This document shows, piece by piece, positions 54,781 to 64,000 of a stretch of DNA of 64,000 nt. The stretch comes from Anagrus nilaparvatae. Its lineage: Eukaryota; Arthropoda; Insecta; Hymenoptera; Mymaridae. The position numbers and the translations under genes are program-made. A model generated the notes under the pieces. That model was not told where the DNA came from, searched no databases, and saw nothing but the letters and a program-made list of their open reading frames with translations. How positions within the stretch are numbered: the first letter of the stretch is position 1; every line of letters begins with the position of its first letter. The DNA is taken from NCBI GenBank assembly GCA_022575985.1, contig JAKSXM010000014.1, forward strand, positions 13,640,001 through 13,704,000, given 5' to 3'.

Positions 54781-55371
54781 TTGAGAAGGGAAGTATTCAT
54801 TCCAGGCTTTATGGAAATTAACACCAGTACAAATTTAAATTGCATAGCCTTATCAGTTTTAAAAGCTATACTCCCTTCCCTGAGTCACTCTGATATCAGC
54901 GGAGTAAGATTGGCGCGACCTAAACTACCAACACTAAACAGTTCTGACCATGTGACTAAGTTCCCATCTTTTATCATGACCTTGAAAAACAGAAACTTAG
55001 TACAATTAATCATGCGTGCTAAGAAAACAATGAATTATTTAAACACAAAAGATATTGATTTAACATCTTTGAACCCGGAGGTTGCTAGTGCATTGCCTGA
55101 CAGAAAAATTTTTGTCAATGAAGTCCTCTCTTCTGTAGACCAAGTTCGGTATATAATGATTAAAGAGGCAGCAAAGAACTTGGGTTTTAAATTTGTCTGG
55201 CACTGTGCTGGCAGGTTCCTGGTAAGATGGGAGGATAGAATGAGGTCACATGTAGTCAGGTCTGTTTCTGACTTACATACCATAATACAATCACTTGGTT
55301 TTACTAGCACTGCTCAACATAATCCTTCTGGCCCAAGCCCCATTCATGAAAAAGGAAATTTTAAAAATTGA
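54781..55371 (+). pseudogene. LINE ORF1, C-terminal part (FP25K-like domain)
   Basis: 196 codons, open from the truncation point (no true start). The segment ALPDRKIFVNEVLSSVDQVR, then AAKNLGFKFVWHCAGRFLVR, resembles the C-terminal domain shared by CR1/Jockey-type ORF1 proteins and baculovirus FP25K-like proteins. Its role is RNA binding and chaperone activity. The N-terminal half is missing. Confidence 0.7.
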
Positions 55372-55397
55372 CAATTAACAGCTGGACCTGTAAATAC

Positions 55398-56757
55398 ACC
55401 AAAATTAATCGGCTTGAAAGTAGGTTTCCTGAATGCAACCTCATTAAAAAAACATCTCTGGGAATTCAGTCAATAACTCTCTAACAACAACTCCTATTAT
55501 ATATTTGGCATTGCTGAGACTAGATTTGGTCCTGAAATTCATGATAGTACCATAAGTGTACCAGGTTACAGTGTAATAAGGCAAGACCGAAACACTCGTG
55601 GTGGTGGTATTCTTATTTACATCAAAGAGAATCTGAAGGCAAAAATACTCTGCTCTTCAAAAACTCAGCAAATCAGTAAGCCCTTTAAGTTTGAATATCT
55701 CTTCTGCTCTTGCCCTTTTGTCTATCGTCCACCCGATGTCCCAATCAGGTCTGACAATGATTTTGTACAACTGCTTCATTCTCATTGTTCTGACTTCAGC
55801 CATAAAGTTGTTATTGGGGACTGGAATGCCAATATGCTTAAACAAAACGACTCAGACACTCGATTTGTTACTGACTTAATGAATGATCTTTTACTCAAAT
55901 TAATTAATACAGATCCCTCACATCATAATATTGACGACAATGATACTTGGATAGATACTATCTTTATTGACAATAGTGACACTGCCAAAAGCTATGACCG
56001 TATGTTACCCACTTTTCCCAGTAGACATGAAATTATATCAGTAACCATGGACATATTTTATCCATCTCCCCCTGAAGTTACAAATGTCTATAGGGCCTTT
56101 AACAAAGTTACAGCCCACGACCTTAACTCACACTTAAGCAAACTCAACTGGTCAGCCTTCTCAACACCTGAGGATGATTTAAATATTGAGTACGGGCTCT
56201 CTACATTGACGAACAACATACACAGTGCTATGAATGAATTAGCTCCTGAAAAGAAAGTGCAGGCTCGTAAAGAAGAGTTTCCCTGGATAAACTCTGAATT
56301 GAGACTACTCAAACTAAAACGAGACGCGACCAGCAGACGTTATACCAGGACAGGGTCTCGTAGTCTTCTTAACAAATTCCTGGCCTTATCCAACTTATAT
56401 GAAGAAAAATCTGAGGCAGCTCGACGCGCATATATGCATAATCGCATATGCAACACCCTAGACAGGAAAGGCAACTTTTGGAAAGAATTGAAAACCCTGG
56501 GACTTATTCCTAAAGCCAGTGACGCTCTTCATGGTTTTCTACCTGAAGAGCTGAACTCGTTTTTCTCTAATATATCGATATCCCCTGACGAGGACCCAAT
56601 TGATGCGATTAATGTTATTAATGAAGCTCCTCCTGATGATTTTACTTTCAAAAGAGTATTTAAAAACGATGTCATACTAGCTGTCTCACATTTTAATTCT
56701 CAAGCTAAAGGAGATAATAGTGAAAGCATTACCAACCATTGCCTCCCATCTCACTAA
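55398..56757 (+). pseudogene. LINE ORF2, endonuclease part
   Basis: Frame from about 55410 (VGFLNATSLKKHLWEFSQ) with a TAA at 55474-55476, then open to 56757. Endonuclease motifs: IFGIAETRFGPEI (catalytic Glu), GGGILIYIKENL, VVIGDWNANML (GDWN in place of GDFN), TWIDTIFI and PSRHEIISVTM (His). The second half (from about 56080) is the linker to the RT, including LRLLKLKRDATSRRYTRTG. The frame shifts near 56712, where the RT frame takes over. Confidence 0.8.
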
Positions 56758-58039
56758 ACTGTTTAATGCCTCACTGCTAAAAGGAATCTTTCCATCATCA
56801 TGGAAAAAATCTAAAATCTTAGCGCTTAGAAAAGTGCCAGTCCCGTCATCAACAACTGACTTCAGGCCCATAGCACTACTGTGCTTTCTATCGAAGGTCC
56901 TTGAGAAGCTCGCCCATGACCAAGTTGTCAGCTATTTAAATAAAACAAAGATATTAGATCCCCTTCAAACGGGTTTCAGAAAACATCACAGTACCCAAAC
57001 AGCCTTAATCAAGCTCGTAGATGACATACAAATGGGTAAAGAAAATAAGATGGCCACTTTGTTACTTCAGTTCGACTTCTCAAAGGCCTTCGACAATGTC
57101 TCTCCATCATTATTACTTAAAAAGCTAAAGAACGTTGGTTTTTCAAAAACATCGTTACACTGGTTCTGGTCATATCTTACTGGCAGATCTACATGTGTAT
57201 CAACCAAAACATCAACGTCGCCTTACATTGATATAAATATTGGAGTGCCCCAAGGATCTGTCCTTGGGCCTCTTCTTTTCTGTTTATACATGAATGACCT
57301 TAAAGACCACTTGCTAGACACTCGCATTTTCAGACTATTATATGCTGACGATTTACAGATTTATGTACAAGTACCTACTAACAAAATTACTGAGGGCATT
57401 TCAAGTCTTTCACAATCTGCTAAAATAGTTGCCAAATGGGCAGAAACTAATCGTCTATCACTAAACATGAAAAAGACTCAAGCCATAGTTTTTGGTTCTT
57501 CACATACTATCAAACAGTTCAGTAACTTAAACATACCTAGTATTGAGGTCAGCTCACTTGGTGACAATGTTCCTTTTGTCGATGAAGTGACTAGCCTCGG
57601 TGTCATACTAGACTGCACACTCTCATGGAAACCTCGCGTTCTCCAAATAACCAAAAAGGTGAACAGAGTCTTATATTGCCTCAAAACCATCAGACCTTGC
57701 ACCTCACAACTATTACGCAAACGACTAGTGGAATCACTTGTAATCCCCCACTTAGATTATTGTAACGTAATCTACTCTGATATCTCCAATGAATTAATAG
57801 CTCAGTTACAAAGGCTCTCTAATACCTGCATTCGGTACATATTTGGGATAAGTAGGCATGAGCATGTTACCCCGTACAGGAGAAAACTGGGATGGATGAC
57901 TTACTTGGCACGTACTGAGTATTTTGTATCCCTAGTTATGTACATATTGGTAAGAATGATTGAAAGCAGATTTATATATTTTCTCTATTTTTTTTTCTTT
58001 GACTTCATATTGACACATATTCACCTATTGACACACTAA
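56720..58039 (+). pseudogene. LINE ORF2, reverse transcriptase part
   Basis: 439 codons: SSTTDFRPIALLCFLSKVLE, TGFRKHHSTQTALIKLVDDI, LLQFDFSKAFDNVSPSLLL, NIGVPQGSVLGPLLFCLYMN, RLLYADDLQIYVQ (YADD near 57341), VTSLGVILDCTLSWKPRVLQ. This is a complete CR1-type RT core. After SLVMYILVRM the sequence turns to AT-rich low complexity (FLYFFFFDF), which suggests that the normal C-terminal part was deleted or replaced near 57960. Confidence 0.9.
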
Positions 58040-58201
58040 TCTATTGACTCATTTAATTATCATCAATTTTGCCATTATATTATTTATTATATTATATTAT
58101 AAATCAAAAATTTTAAAAGTTTACTTATTTATTGTAATATATTGAAAGAGTGTACTATTTTTGTTTTTCAAAATAAAGATTATTATTATTATTATTATTA
58201 T
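58040..58201 (+). other. LINE 3' untranslated region with ATT tail
   Basis: AT-rich. It ends in AATAAAG followed by about eight ATT units, matching the short-repeat tails of this LINE group. Confidence 0.7.
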
Positions 58202-58383
58202 TTTGGTCGTCTGTAATATGCAAAAAATAATAATTTTTACCTTACAGTCTCGGTGGTTTTATATATGTAAAAAATTTACTTTTTAGTGAAATCAGGTTAG
58301 GTCGGTATGGTCCAATGTATGAAAAAGTATAAAATTAGAAAAATTTTATTCTGTTGTTAAATATATTTTGGCCGTCTATAATA
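58202..58383. repeat. 180-bp repeat family, unit 1
   Basis: Carries CTCGGTGGTTTTATATATG, AAATCAGGTTAGGTCGG, GTATGAAAAAGTATAAAATT and GTTAAATATATTTTGGCC. Further units lie at about 62098-62245 and 62262-62425 (spacing 180 bp). Element B sits between unit 1 and the later ones, and the CR1-group LINE sits at the start of unit 1. Confidence 0.75.
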
Positions 58384-59683
58384 CTAGATACCGTCAAAGA
58401 CGGTTAGAGCGAAGCTGATCATGTTAAAAAAAAAAGAAAAAAGTTTCAATAATTTTTTATTTTTGGGATTTTAAAAGTTTTGATTTGATTGAGTTCAATA
58501 ATAATGTTAAAATAAAAATGTTAAGCATTGTTAAAATTTTTAAGTATTGGCCAAAAAGGACACTGAAAATCCGCCCCTTATTTTTTAACCTTGTAATTTG
58601 TTCGCTGAAAAGAAATTTAAAAAAAATTTCTTTGAACTCTAATACTTCTCAATTTACTACCAAGTTAATATTAAACTCAAGTCAGAATGCGGTGTGAGAG
58701 TTTAAGAATTCGACAACCAGAATTAGAAAAATTTTTCTGTAGGTATTGTATATCGCTGAATCCGAATTGGAGGTCCTACTGGATTAGAAAATAGGAAAAT
58801 GCAGCAGAAAATTTCCATCTTATGGGTTTTTTTTACAATATTTAGGAACTAATGATCAAATTAATAAGTGCCACATTTAAAAGTTTTAAAACAATGTTAG
58901 TATTTTTCTTTATTTTTCTTTTAATCTTGCATTTGAAAAAGTTTTATCTTGTTTTAACTTTTATTTAATTTACCGACTCCTGTACGGGGGCGAAAATGGA
59001 TAAAACTACCCCTGTATTTAATAGAAAATGAAAAAAACTTTTAACTGGTTTGTTTTTTCACACAACCATCGATCATGGAACATGTTCACTTATAACAGTT
59101 TTAACGTATATTCCCTAATTATTATAAGTACTAAGATCGAAATTAACATAAATCCCGAAATATAAATTATCCTAAGACCATAAATCTAAAGTATTCTAAG
59201 TTCTTGTTCTTATCAGGGCCTGATCAGGCCCTGACTCTCTCTTCAAATTGTTCTAAGTCCCTAAATCGGAAATATTCTAAGTCAATTTCACCCCCGCCCC
59301 TAAAATCGTCGCCAATATTTCAGCCCCCGCCCTTAAAACGTCAACACACGGCGATCCCGAGCGGGACGTGAATTTTATTTTATTAGGTGCATCGCAATTT
59401 GTTCATACTTGTAATCTTAGATGCGATTGGGTTAACTAATAAACAAACAATGCATCCACTCTGGCATGCCCTGTATTTTACCCCTCCCCCCCTAAAAACG
59501 TCACTTTTTTACCCACCCCCTGCCAATCCGGACTTTTTCAATAACCCATCCATCCAATGAACATGATTCATGTTAAAAATGTATTACATTTTATTTTTCA
59601 CAATTTTGATAACTTCTGCGTTATGAAAAATGGCTTTTTTTAACATATTTATTTAGTAAATAAAAAAACGGATGATTAATATA

Positions 59684-60380
59684 TGTTACGGCCGCTATTA
59701 GTACAAAATTTTCCATAGTCGTTTTCCACTTTCCCTCATTTTAAATTCACCCATGGTTTTTTATGTTACTTATTTTTGACTTTAATTACCTTAAAAAATC
59801 CCTATCTTATTATATTAAGTAGGTTACAAGATTAAGACATGCCGAGTCATTATATTTAATACATATGTTGCGTCATCCCATTCCAGTATAAACCCGTGTA
59901 ATATCTATTTTTTGGAAATTCCTAAAGTCTACGTGTCTTTTTACAGGTATTTTTTTAATATATAATCACCTTTTTCTGTACTCGTGTAGCAGTTAAGAAT
60001 AGTTAGTTATCGACTACATTTCGGTCAGAGCACATCAGCTCTAAATCCTAGTCTAACCAAGGTGGAGCGCACAGGCGTACAGCCTGTCCTCCTGAAGCAT
60101 TCATGCGGGCACCGCTTAGCCCCTGACTTCCACCCATAACCCGTTTACTTGAATCCGCCATTCAGGCATCGTCCACCCCATAATACAGTCCACTTTTAGA
60201 TCGTTTCAATAACAAACCCCATGAGATCATAGTTATAATCAAGTAATTTAAAATAATTCAGATTAAAGTATAAATTAAACAATAATTAATAAATCATATT
60301 TTTTGTTAATATTAATCAATATTTTCAAGTCTCATTATTATTTTTCTCACTTTCCTCTCCTACCACTCCCCGCCATTACA
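59684..60380. mobile_element. 697-bp solo LTR nested in element B
   Basis: Starts TGTTACGGCCG and ends CGCCATTACA, with the 5-bp duplication ATATA on both sides (59679-59683 and 60381-60385). Element A has the uninterrupted site (GATTAATATAGTAGTGGGG on the same strand), which proves an insertion with target duplication. TG..CA ends, 5-bp duplication and no genes indicate a solo LTR. A GC-richer block lies at about 60000-60180. No internal element of this family is in the window. Confidence 0.8.
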
Positions 60381-61329
60381 ATATAGTAGTGGGGATAATT
60401 TTTTTGTTAAATCTTTAAAAAAACATATGCACGGTTTTTGGGTGTTATTTTTAAAGTCAAATGACAAAAAAAAATCAAACGGTTGGCATTATCACACATT
60501 AACACTATTATATAGTAGTATAAAAGAACGCAACATACGGAGATGTCCCATTGATACCAACTTATGAATTTAATTTTGTCATGTGACTTTAAAAATACCA
60601 TGTCCAGCACCGGAAGACCATGTAATAACAAAGGTTTTGCAAGAAAAAAGAGGGCAGATTTTTCGGTGTCTTTACATTGCTATCGCTAACAAGAGACCGC
60701 TACCTTTAGGAAACCAAACTACAAATTAATTTCATTAATATATTGAAAAAAACCCTGGTAAACTTCGTTGATTCCAACGAGCCTTCTAGGCATAAAAATA
60801 CTGTGCACAAGGCTTTTAAATAGAGTTTTTTGGTAATATTGCTTTTTAGCTAGTTAGTTAAACAAAAAAACTTCTTGTTATTCACAATTTTTTGGTATTA
60901 AAGTCATTTGTCAAGCCTCGGATACCGCAATTTTTTATTGTTATAGCCAATTAACTAAATGGCCATTTTTGGCCAAAAATGACTAATTTTTAAATTAAAT
61001 TACCTCAAAATTTAGACAAAAATGGGTTTTATAGGCCTAAAAAATTTATTAAAACCTTTTTTATAAAATTCTTTACTTGTCCTTCAGAATTATTTGTTTG
61101 CAAAATATTTTACCTTTTTAATTTTTTAGTTTAAATTCTCTTCCTTTCAGTCAGTAAAACGAATGCCCATTTTTAGCCCAAAATGATCAATTTTCAATTT
61201 GCTGCAAAAATTGTAGTTTTAACATTGAACATGTTTATAAGGAGGGGTAACCTGTGAATCTGAAAATCCAAAAGGGGGTTAAATGTGTCTGATTTAAGGG
61301 GGGGAGGTCCAATGGTACTTGTACAAATT

Positions 61330-61500
61330 TCGATTTAGGCATTTAGAATAAACCTAGGTTAAGGACTTGAAATAATTTCTATTTAGGGACTTAGAATAAT
61401 TTACTTTTAGAGGCTTAGAAAAATTCAAGTTTAGGGACTTAAAATAACCCGGGTTTAGTGACTTGTAATAATTCGAGTTGAAGGACTTAATGAAATCACT
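61330..61500. repeat. ~28-30-bp short tandem repeats inside element B
   Basis: GGACTTAGAATAATTT-like units with variable spacers are the complement of the array at 20860-21100 in element A. They create a minus-strand frame with a repeated Lys-Ser-Leu-Asn pattern (61354-61695), which I regard as a by-product. Confidence 0.6.
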
Positions 61501-62094
61501 TGAAATTGAAAACCCTGGAACTAGATCTGATTTCAAAAAATTTGGTCTAAGGGATTTTTGATTCATCGAGTAGGTTCTGAGGATAAGTTCTGAAGATTTT
61601 GAGGATACACTTTCTCGAAAATACATCCCTACACACACCAAGTCAACAAAAGCATGTTCAGGCATCGGAATGACCTGGAGACCAAATTTCTCCACGATAG
61701 GGACAATTTAGAAACTTTTTTGTTTTTTGACCTAAAAAACTTATAAAGCACGATTTTATCTATTTATTGCATACATAGGGTGATCGTGCCTAAGAGTAAA
61801 GTATCTTGTGTTATTTTGCATTTCTATGATATTTCATCGATGCAAATTTTATATAAAAGCTATGAAATTTATTGCGCAGTTGACATTTATAAGGTTTTTC
61901 ACCTCTGAGAAGCGAAAATACAAGAATAAACATGCTTTTAAAAATAGCGGATTGGGCTCGAAAACTGTAGGTTCCATCAACTCGATAAAAGAAACACAGT
62001 TCTAAAAAATAAAAGTAATCCGATTGATCGTTGTTGAGATATCGTGCCCACAAGTTGTCGATTTTTGCATCCATTAAGGTAGAGCTTCGCTCTA

Positions 62095-62425
62095 TCTTAG
62101 AGTATCGGTGGTTTTCTATATGTGTAAAAAATTTACTTATTATTAAAATCAGGTTAGGTCGGCGGTCCCATGTATGAAAAAGTATAAAATTAGAAAAATT
62201 TTATTCTGTTGTTAAATATATAAATATATTAAATATATTTTGGCCATCTGTAATATAAAAAAAATAATAATTTTTATCTTAGAGTCTTGGCGGTTTTATA
62301 TATGTAAGCAATTCATTTTTTAGTTAAATCAGGTTAGGTCAGTATCTAAATGTATGAAAAAGTATAAAATTAAAAAAATTTTATTCTGTCGTTAAATATA
62401 CTTTGGCCGTATATAATATTGTAAT
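62095..62425. repeat. 180-bp repeat family, units 2 and 3
   Basis: Two further units (AAATCAGGTTAGGTC near 62147 and 62326). Unit 2 has a small ATATTAAATATA expansion. Confidence 0.7.
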
Positions 62426-62902
62426 GGCTGGCAAAACTTAAAGCCAGAATTACCATAAGTCGTCGACCAAGGGTTATCTTGCGTCGATAAAAGAAGAAAC
62501 ACGTAGAAACTAAATACCATAAGTCGATTTACAATAGTTATTCGAAACATAACTGGTATAAAAGTATGAAGGCATCAAACTGCCAAATCTCGAGGCCAAC
62601 TACAAAAAAGAATAAGACGGATCCTGTTTGGAGATCCTTGGTTATGTTTGTTAGAATAACCGCACAAATACAAAATAATGTAAAAAAACAAGGAAAATCA
62701 GAATTTTTTAAATCCATTGCTATGAACTCGTTTATACTAAAGCCTAAAGATTTTCATAGTATAGAATTTATATGAAGTTTCCTGGAAAATCCAAATCTAA
62801 ACTTATTTGACTCGTACGAGGTCATTTAATGCGGGAAAATTCAAAAAAAATGTTGAAAATGATGAAAATCCGACTTTTGTATTTGACCCAGTTGGCACAA
62901 AC
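62426..62902. other. Spacer, no gene seen
   Basis: ACCATAAGTCG occurs twice (about 62452 and 62518). A 69-codon frame at 62566-62775 has no recognisable motif. Confidence 0.35.
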
Positions 62903-63019
62903 AATTCGTCACGAATTCGGAACGAATTCGGAGGTATTCGAAACGAATTCGTTCCGAATTCGGCACGAATTAAAAATCGGAGTAAAATCGAATTCGTTCG
63001 CTATTCGTCTCGAATTCGT
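62903..63019. repeat. GAATTCG-dense cluster
   Basis: The sequence ATTCG or its complement occurs about ten times in 117 bp (for example CACGAATTCGGAACGAATTCG), in both orientations. This gives several short overlapping palindromes. Confidence 0.7.
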
Positions 63020-63497
63020 TAAAAAAAAAAAAAATAATAATACAAAATTTAGTAAATATAGGTTTTTTTAAGCTAAATAGCATTTATATTACTTGTAATT
63101 CGTTTTAGGGTTATTTTTTAAAATAATTCAAATTACTGTTCATAAAAATATAATTGAGCATGAAATTGAGTAATAATCGTATAAAATTTGCTATAAATAT
63201 AAAATTACCTTTTTCAAAAGACTTTAAAATTTTTCGGGACTTGTAATTTTGTAATTTTAAACTTTTTTTTCACCAACTTAAATTTTCTTTTTTTTTTTAA
63301 GTTTTCACAACTTTTTATTTTATAAAAAAAACTTATTTTTTATTTCAGTTTATAAAATGTAATAGCTTGTAGTTAAACAAATTTTTTAATATTATAGCAA
63401 ATAGTTATTTTAAAGGATAAATATTAGGATAAAAATTAGGACTTAGGTAAAATATACTGCATAACACCAACATTTTGCAAAATAAATCATATTATTA
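63020..63497. other. AT-rich sequence, no gene seen
   Basis: Homopolymer-rich and without coding signal. Confidence 0.4.
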
Positions 63498-63624
63498 TTA
63501 AAATAAAAAAACATTAAAATACAGATTTCTCTTGCGGTCAATTCCAATTTTCTCAAGACAACTGCACAAGACTTGAACATATGCTGGGTTGAGCCAAGAT
63601 TGAGCGCGTTTAGAGACAGCATTT
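63498..63624 (-). pseudogene. Possible orphan terminal exon or gene fragment
   Basis: Minus-strand reading after an acceptor-like TTCCTATATTGCAG gives about 41 codons (including NAVSKRAQSWLNPAYVQVL, then CSCLEKIGIDRKRNLYF) before a TAA at 63500-63498. The composition (Trp, Cys, Gln, balanced charges) is protein-like and unlike random AT-rich frames. I do not recognise it and assign no function. It could be a fragment of a transposon protein or of a host gene. Confidence 0.3.
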
Positions 63625-63649
63625 CTGCAATATAGGAAAGACATTTTTT

Positions 63650-64000
63650 ACTTACAGGATAAAAATATGAAAATTTTCATCAATGAAAACGTTTTTTTAA
63701 TGACTTAAACCCCCAGGTTATACAGATATTTCTATTTTTCATGTCATGAAAATTGGAAAATATAGTAGGGTATGAAATGAAAATTTCATTATTGAAACCG
63801 GTTTTTTCAACCTTGAAAACCCCAGGCAGTGTAAAAATCTTCTAACATATTATAACACATTTTTTGGTCCCCCATATTGGAAATTCGGAAAATTGTTTTA
63901 AATGAAAAATTAAAAATTATGCCTCGATCGGGACCTAATAACACTAAGTGTATATTAATCTTTGATATACAGAACAATTCAGAACTAAGGACTTAAATTT
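63650..64000. other. AT-rich sequence with one diverged 125-bp minisatellite relative
   Basis: CCCCCATATTGGAAATTCGG near 63866, followed by an AATGAAAAATTAAAAATT stretch, is similar to the 51-53 kb minisatellite. Nothing else is seen. Confidence 0.4.

Larger units (their letters stand above)
54781..58201 (+). mobile_element. 5'-truncated CR1-group LINE
   Basis: Starts inside ORF1, continues through the ORF2 endonuclease and RT, and ends in an ATT microsatellite (about 58178-58200). The flanks (CGTTAAATATATTTT before, GGTCGTCTGTAATAT after) join to give the text of the neighbouring 180-bp repeat (GTTAAATATATTTTGGCCGTCT), so both ends can be placed within a few bases. It has one stop and one frameshift in ORF2 and an altered C-terminus, so this copy is not active. 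Confidence 0.85.
58384..62094 (-). mobile_element. Helitron/Helentron-like non-autonomous element B
   Basis: Opposite in orientation to element A. Its 5' end is at 62094 (TAGAGCGAAGCTCTACC on the minus strand). Near the other end are the inverted 12-mer (58405-58416), hairpin CCGTC-AAA-GACGG (58391-58403) and CTAG (58384-58387), with T next on the minus strand. It matches A over about 58384-59660, 60380-60540 and 61225-62094. It has no gene. It sits in the 180-bp repeat family and contains a solo LTR at 59684-60380. Confidence 0.6.

Noticed and set aside
59990..60200. tRNA, SINE or other small RNA gene in the GC-richer patch
   Set aside because: I found no A-box and B-box pair or cloverleaf, and the patch lies within a well-bounded solo LTR.
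61354..61695. 113-codon minus-strand frame with repeated Lys-Ser-Leu-Asn pattern
   Set aside because: It arises from 28-30-bp non-coding repeats in element B; the matching region in A is not open.
63625..63655. A 31-bp intron between GTAAGTA and TTGCAG
   Set aside because: Shorter than functional spliceosomal introns in insects; most likely chance.

Overview
The window is AT-rich eukaryotic repeat DNA, most likely from an insect. The evidence is a BEL/Pao LTR element primed by an animal-type initiator tRNA-Met, R1-like and CR1/L2-group non-LTR elements, TA-target MITEs, Helitron-like ends and many satellites. An AT-rich hymenopteran would fit, but nothing in the sequence fixes the species. 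I see no confident host gene. Almost every long reading frame belongs to a transposable element.

Layout, 0-9 kb: small non-coding palindromic elements. These are a 21-bp inverted-repeat element (806-1159), a fold-back element whose arms are 138-bp tandem repeats (1369-3755), a ~596-bp palindrome (4492-5087), a 727-bp tandem duplication (5329-6785) and a ~600-bp palindrome (7819-8418).

8.6-19.4 kb: an R1-like LINE region (poly-A end, 5' leader, coiled-coil ORF1 with one in-frame stop). It is interrupted by a complete BEL/Pao retrotransposon (9235-17145) with 292-bp LTRs identical by eye, a 5-bp target duplication, PBS, PPT and an open 1758-codon polyprotein. An R1-like reverse transcriptase fragment follows in opposite orientation.

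19.7-25.6 kb and 58.4-62.1 kb: two copies, in opposite orientation, of a non-autonomous Helitron/Helentron-like element (called A and B here). Each has a 12-bp inverted repeat pair, a 3' hairpin and a CTAG|T end. B holds a 697-bp solo LTR whose empty site survives in A. A holds a different 1351-bp LTR-like insertion.

26-34 kb: a decayed LINE RT fragment, GTTT-bearing repeats, a GC-rich Helitron-like end, and a near full-length but mutated LINE on the minus strand. That LINE has a Cys/His-finger and coiled-coil ORF1 with zinc knuckles, a UAAUG ORF1/ORF2 overlap, an endonuclease and an RT.

36-41 kb and 53.3-54.8 kb: satellite arrays. A ~60-bp trimeric minisatellite is followed by a 115-bp satellite with a 460-bp higher-order unit, itself carrying a clean TA-flanked 240-bp MITE.

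41-48 kb: an LTR-like segment with a tRNA-Arg-type primer site, then an open 777-codon Gag-only gene with a long basic tail and no pol.

48.1-53.2 kb: a terminal-inverted-repeat element enclosing a 1718-bp almost perfect hairpin (two 832-bp arms, three mismatches seen), then a fragment of a Helitron helicase-type protein and a 125-bp minisatellite.

54.8-58.2 kb: a 5'-truncated CR1-group LINE inserted in a 180-bp repeat family. The last 2 kb are AT-rich, with a GAATTCG-rich cluster and one possible orphan exon.

The best candidates for something new are the Gag-only gene, the 1.7-kb hairpin (a possible dsRNA/siRNA source), the A/B element family and the 115-bp satellite higher-order array.
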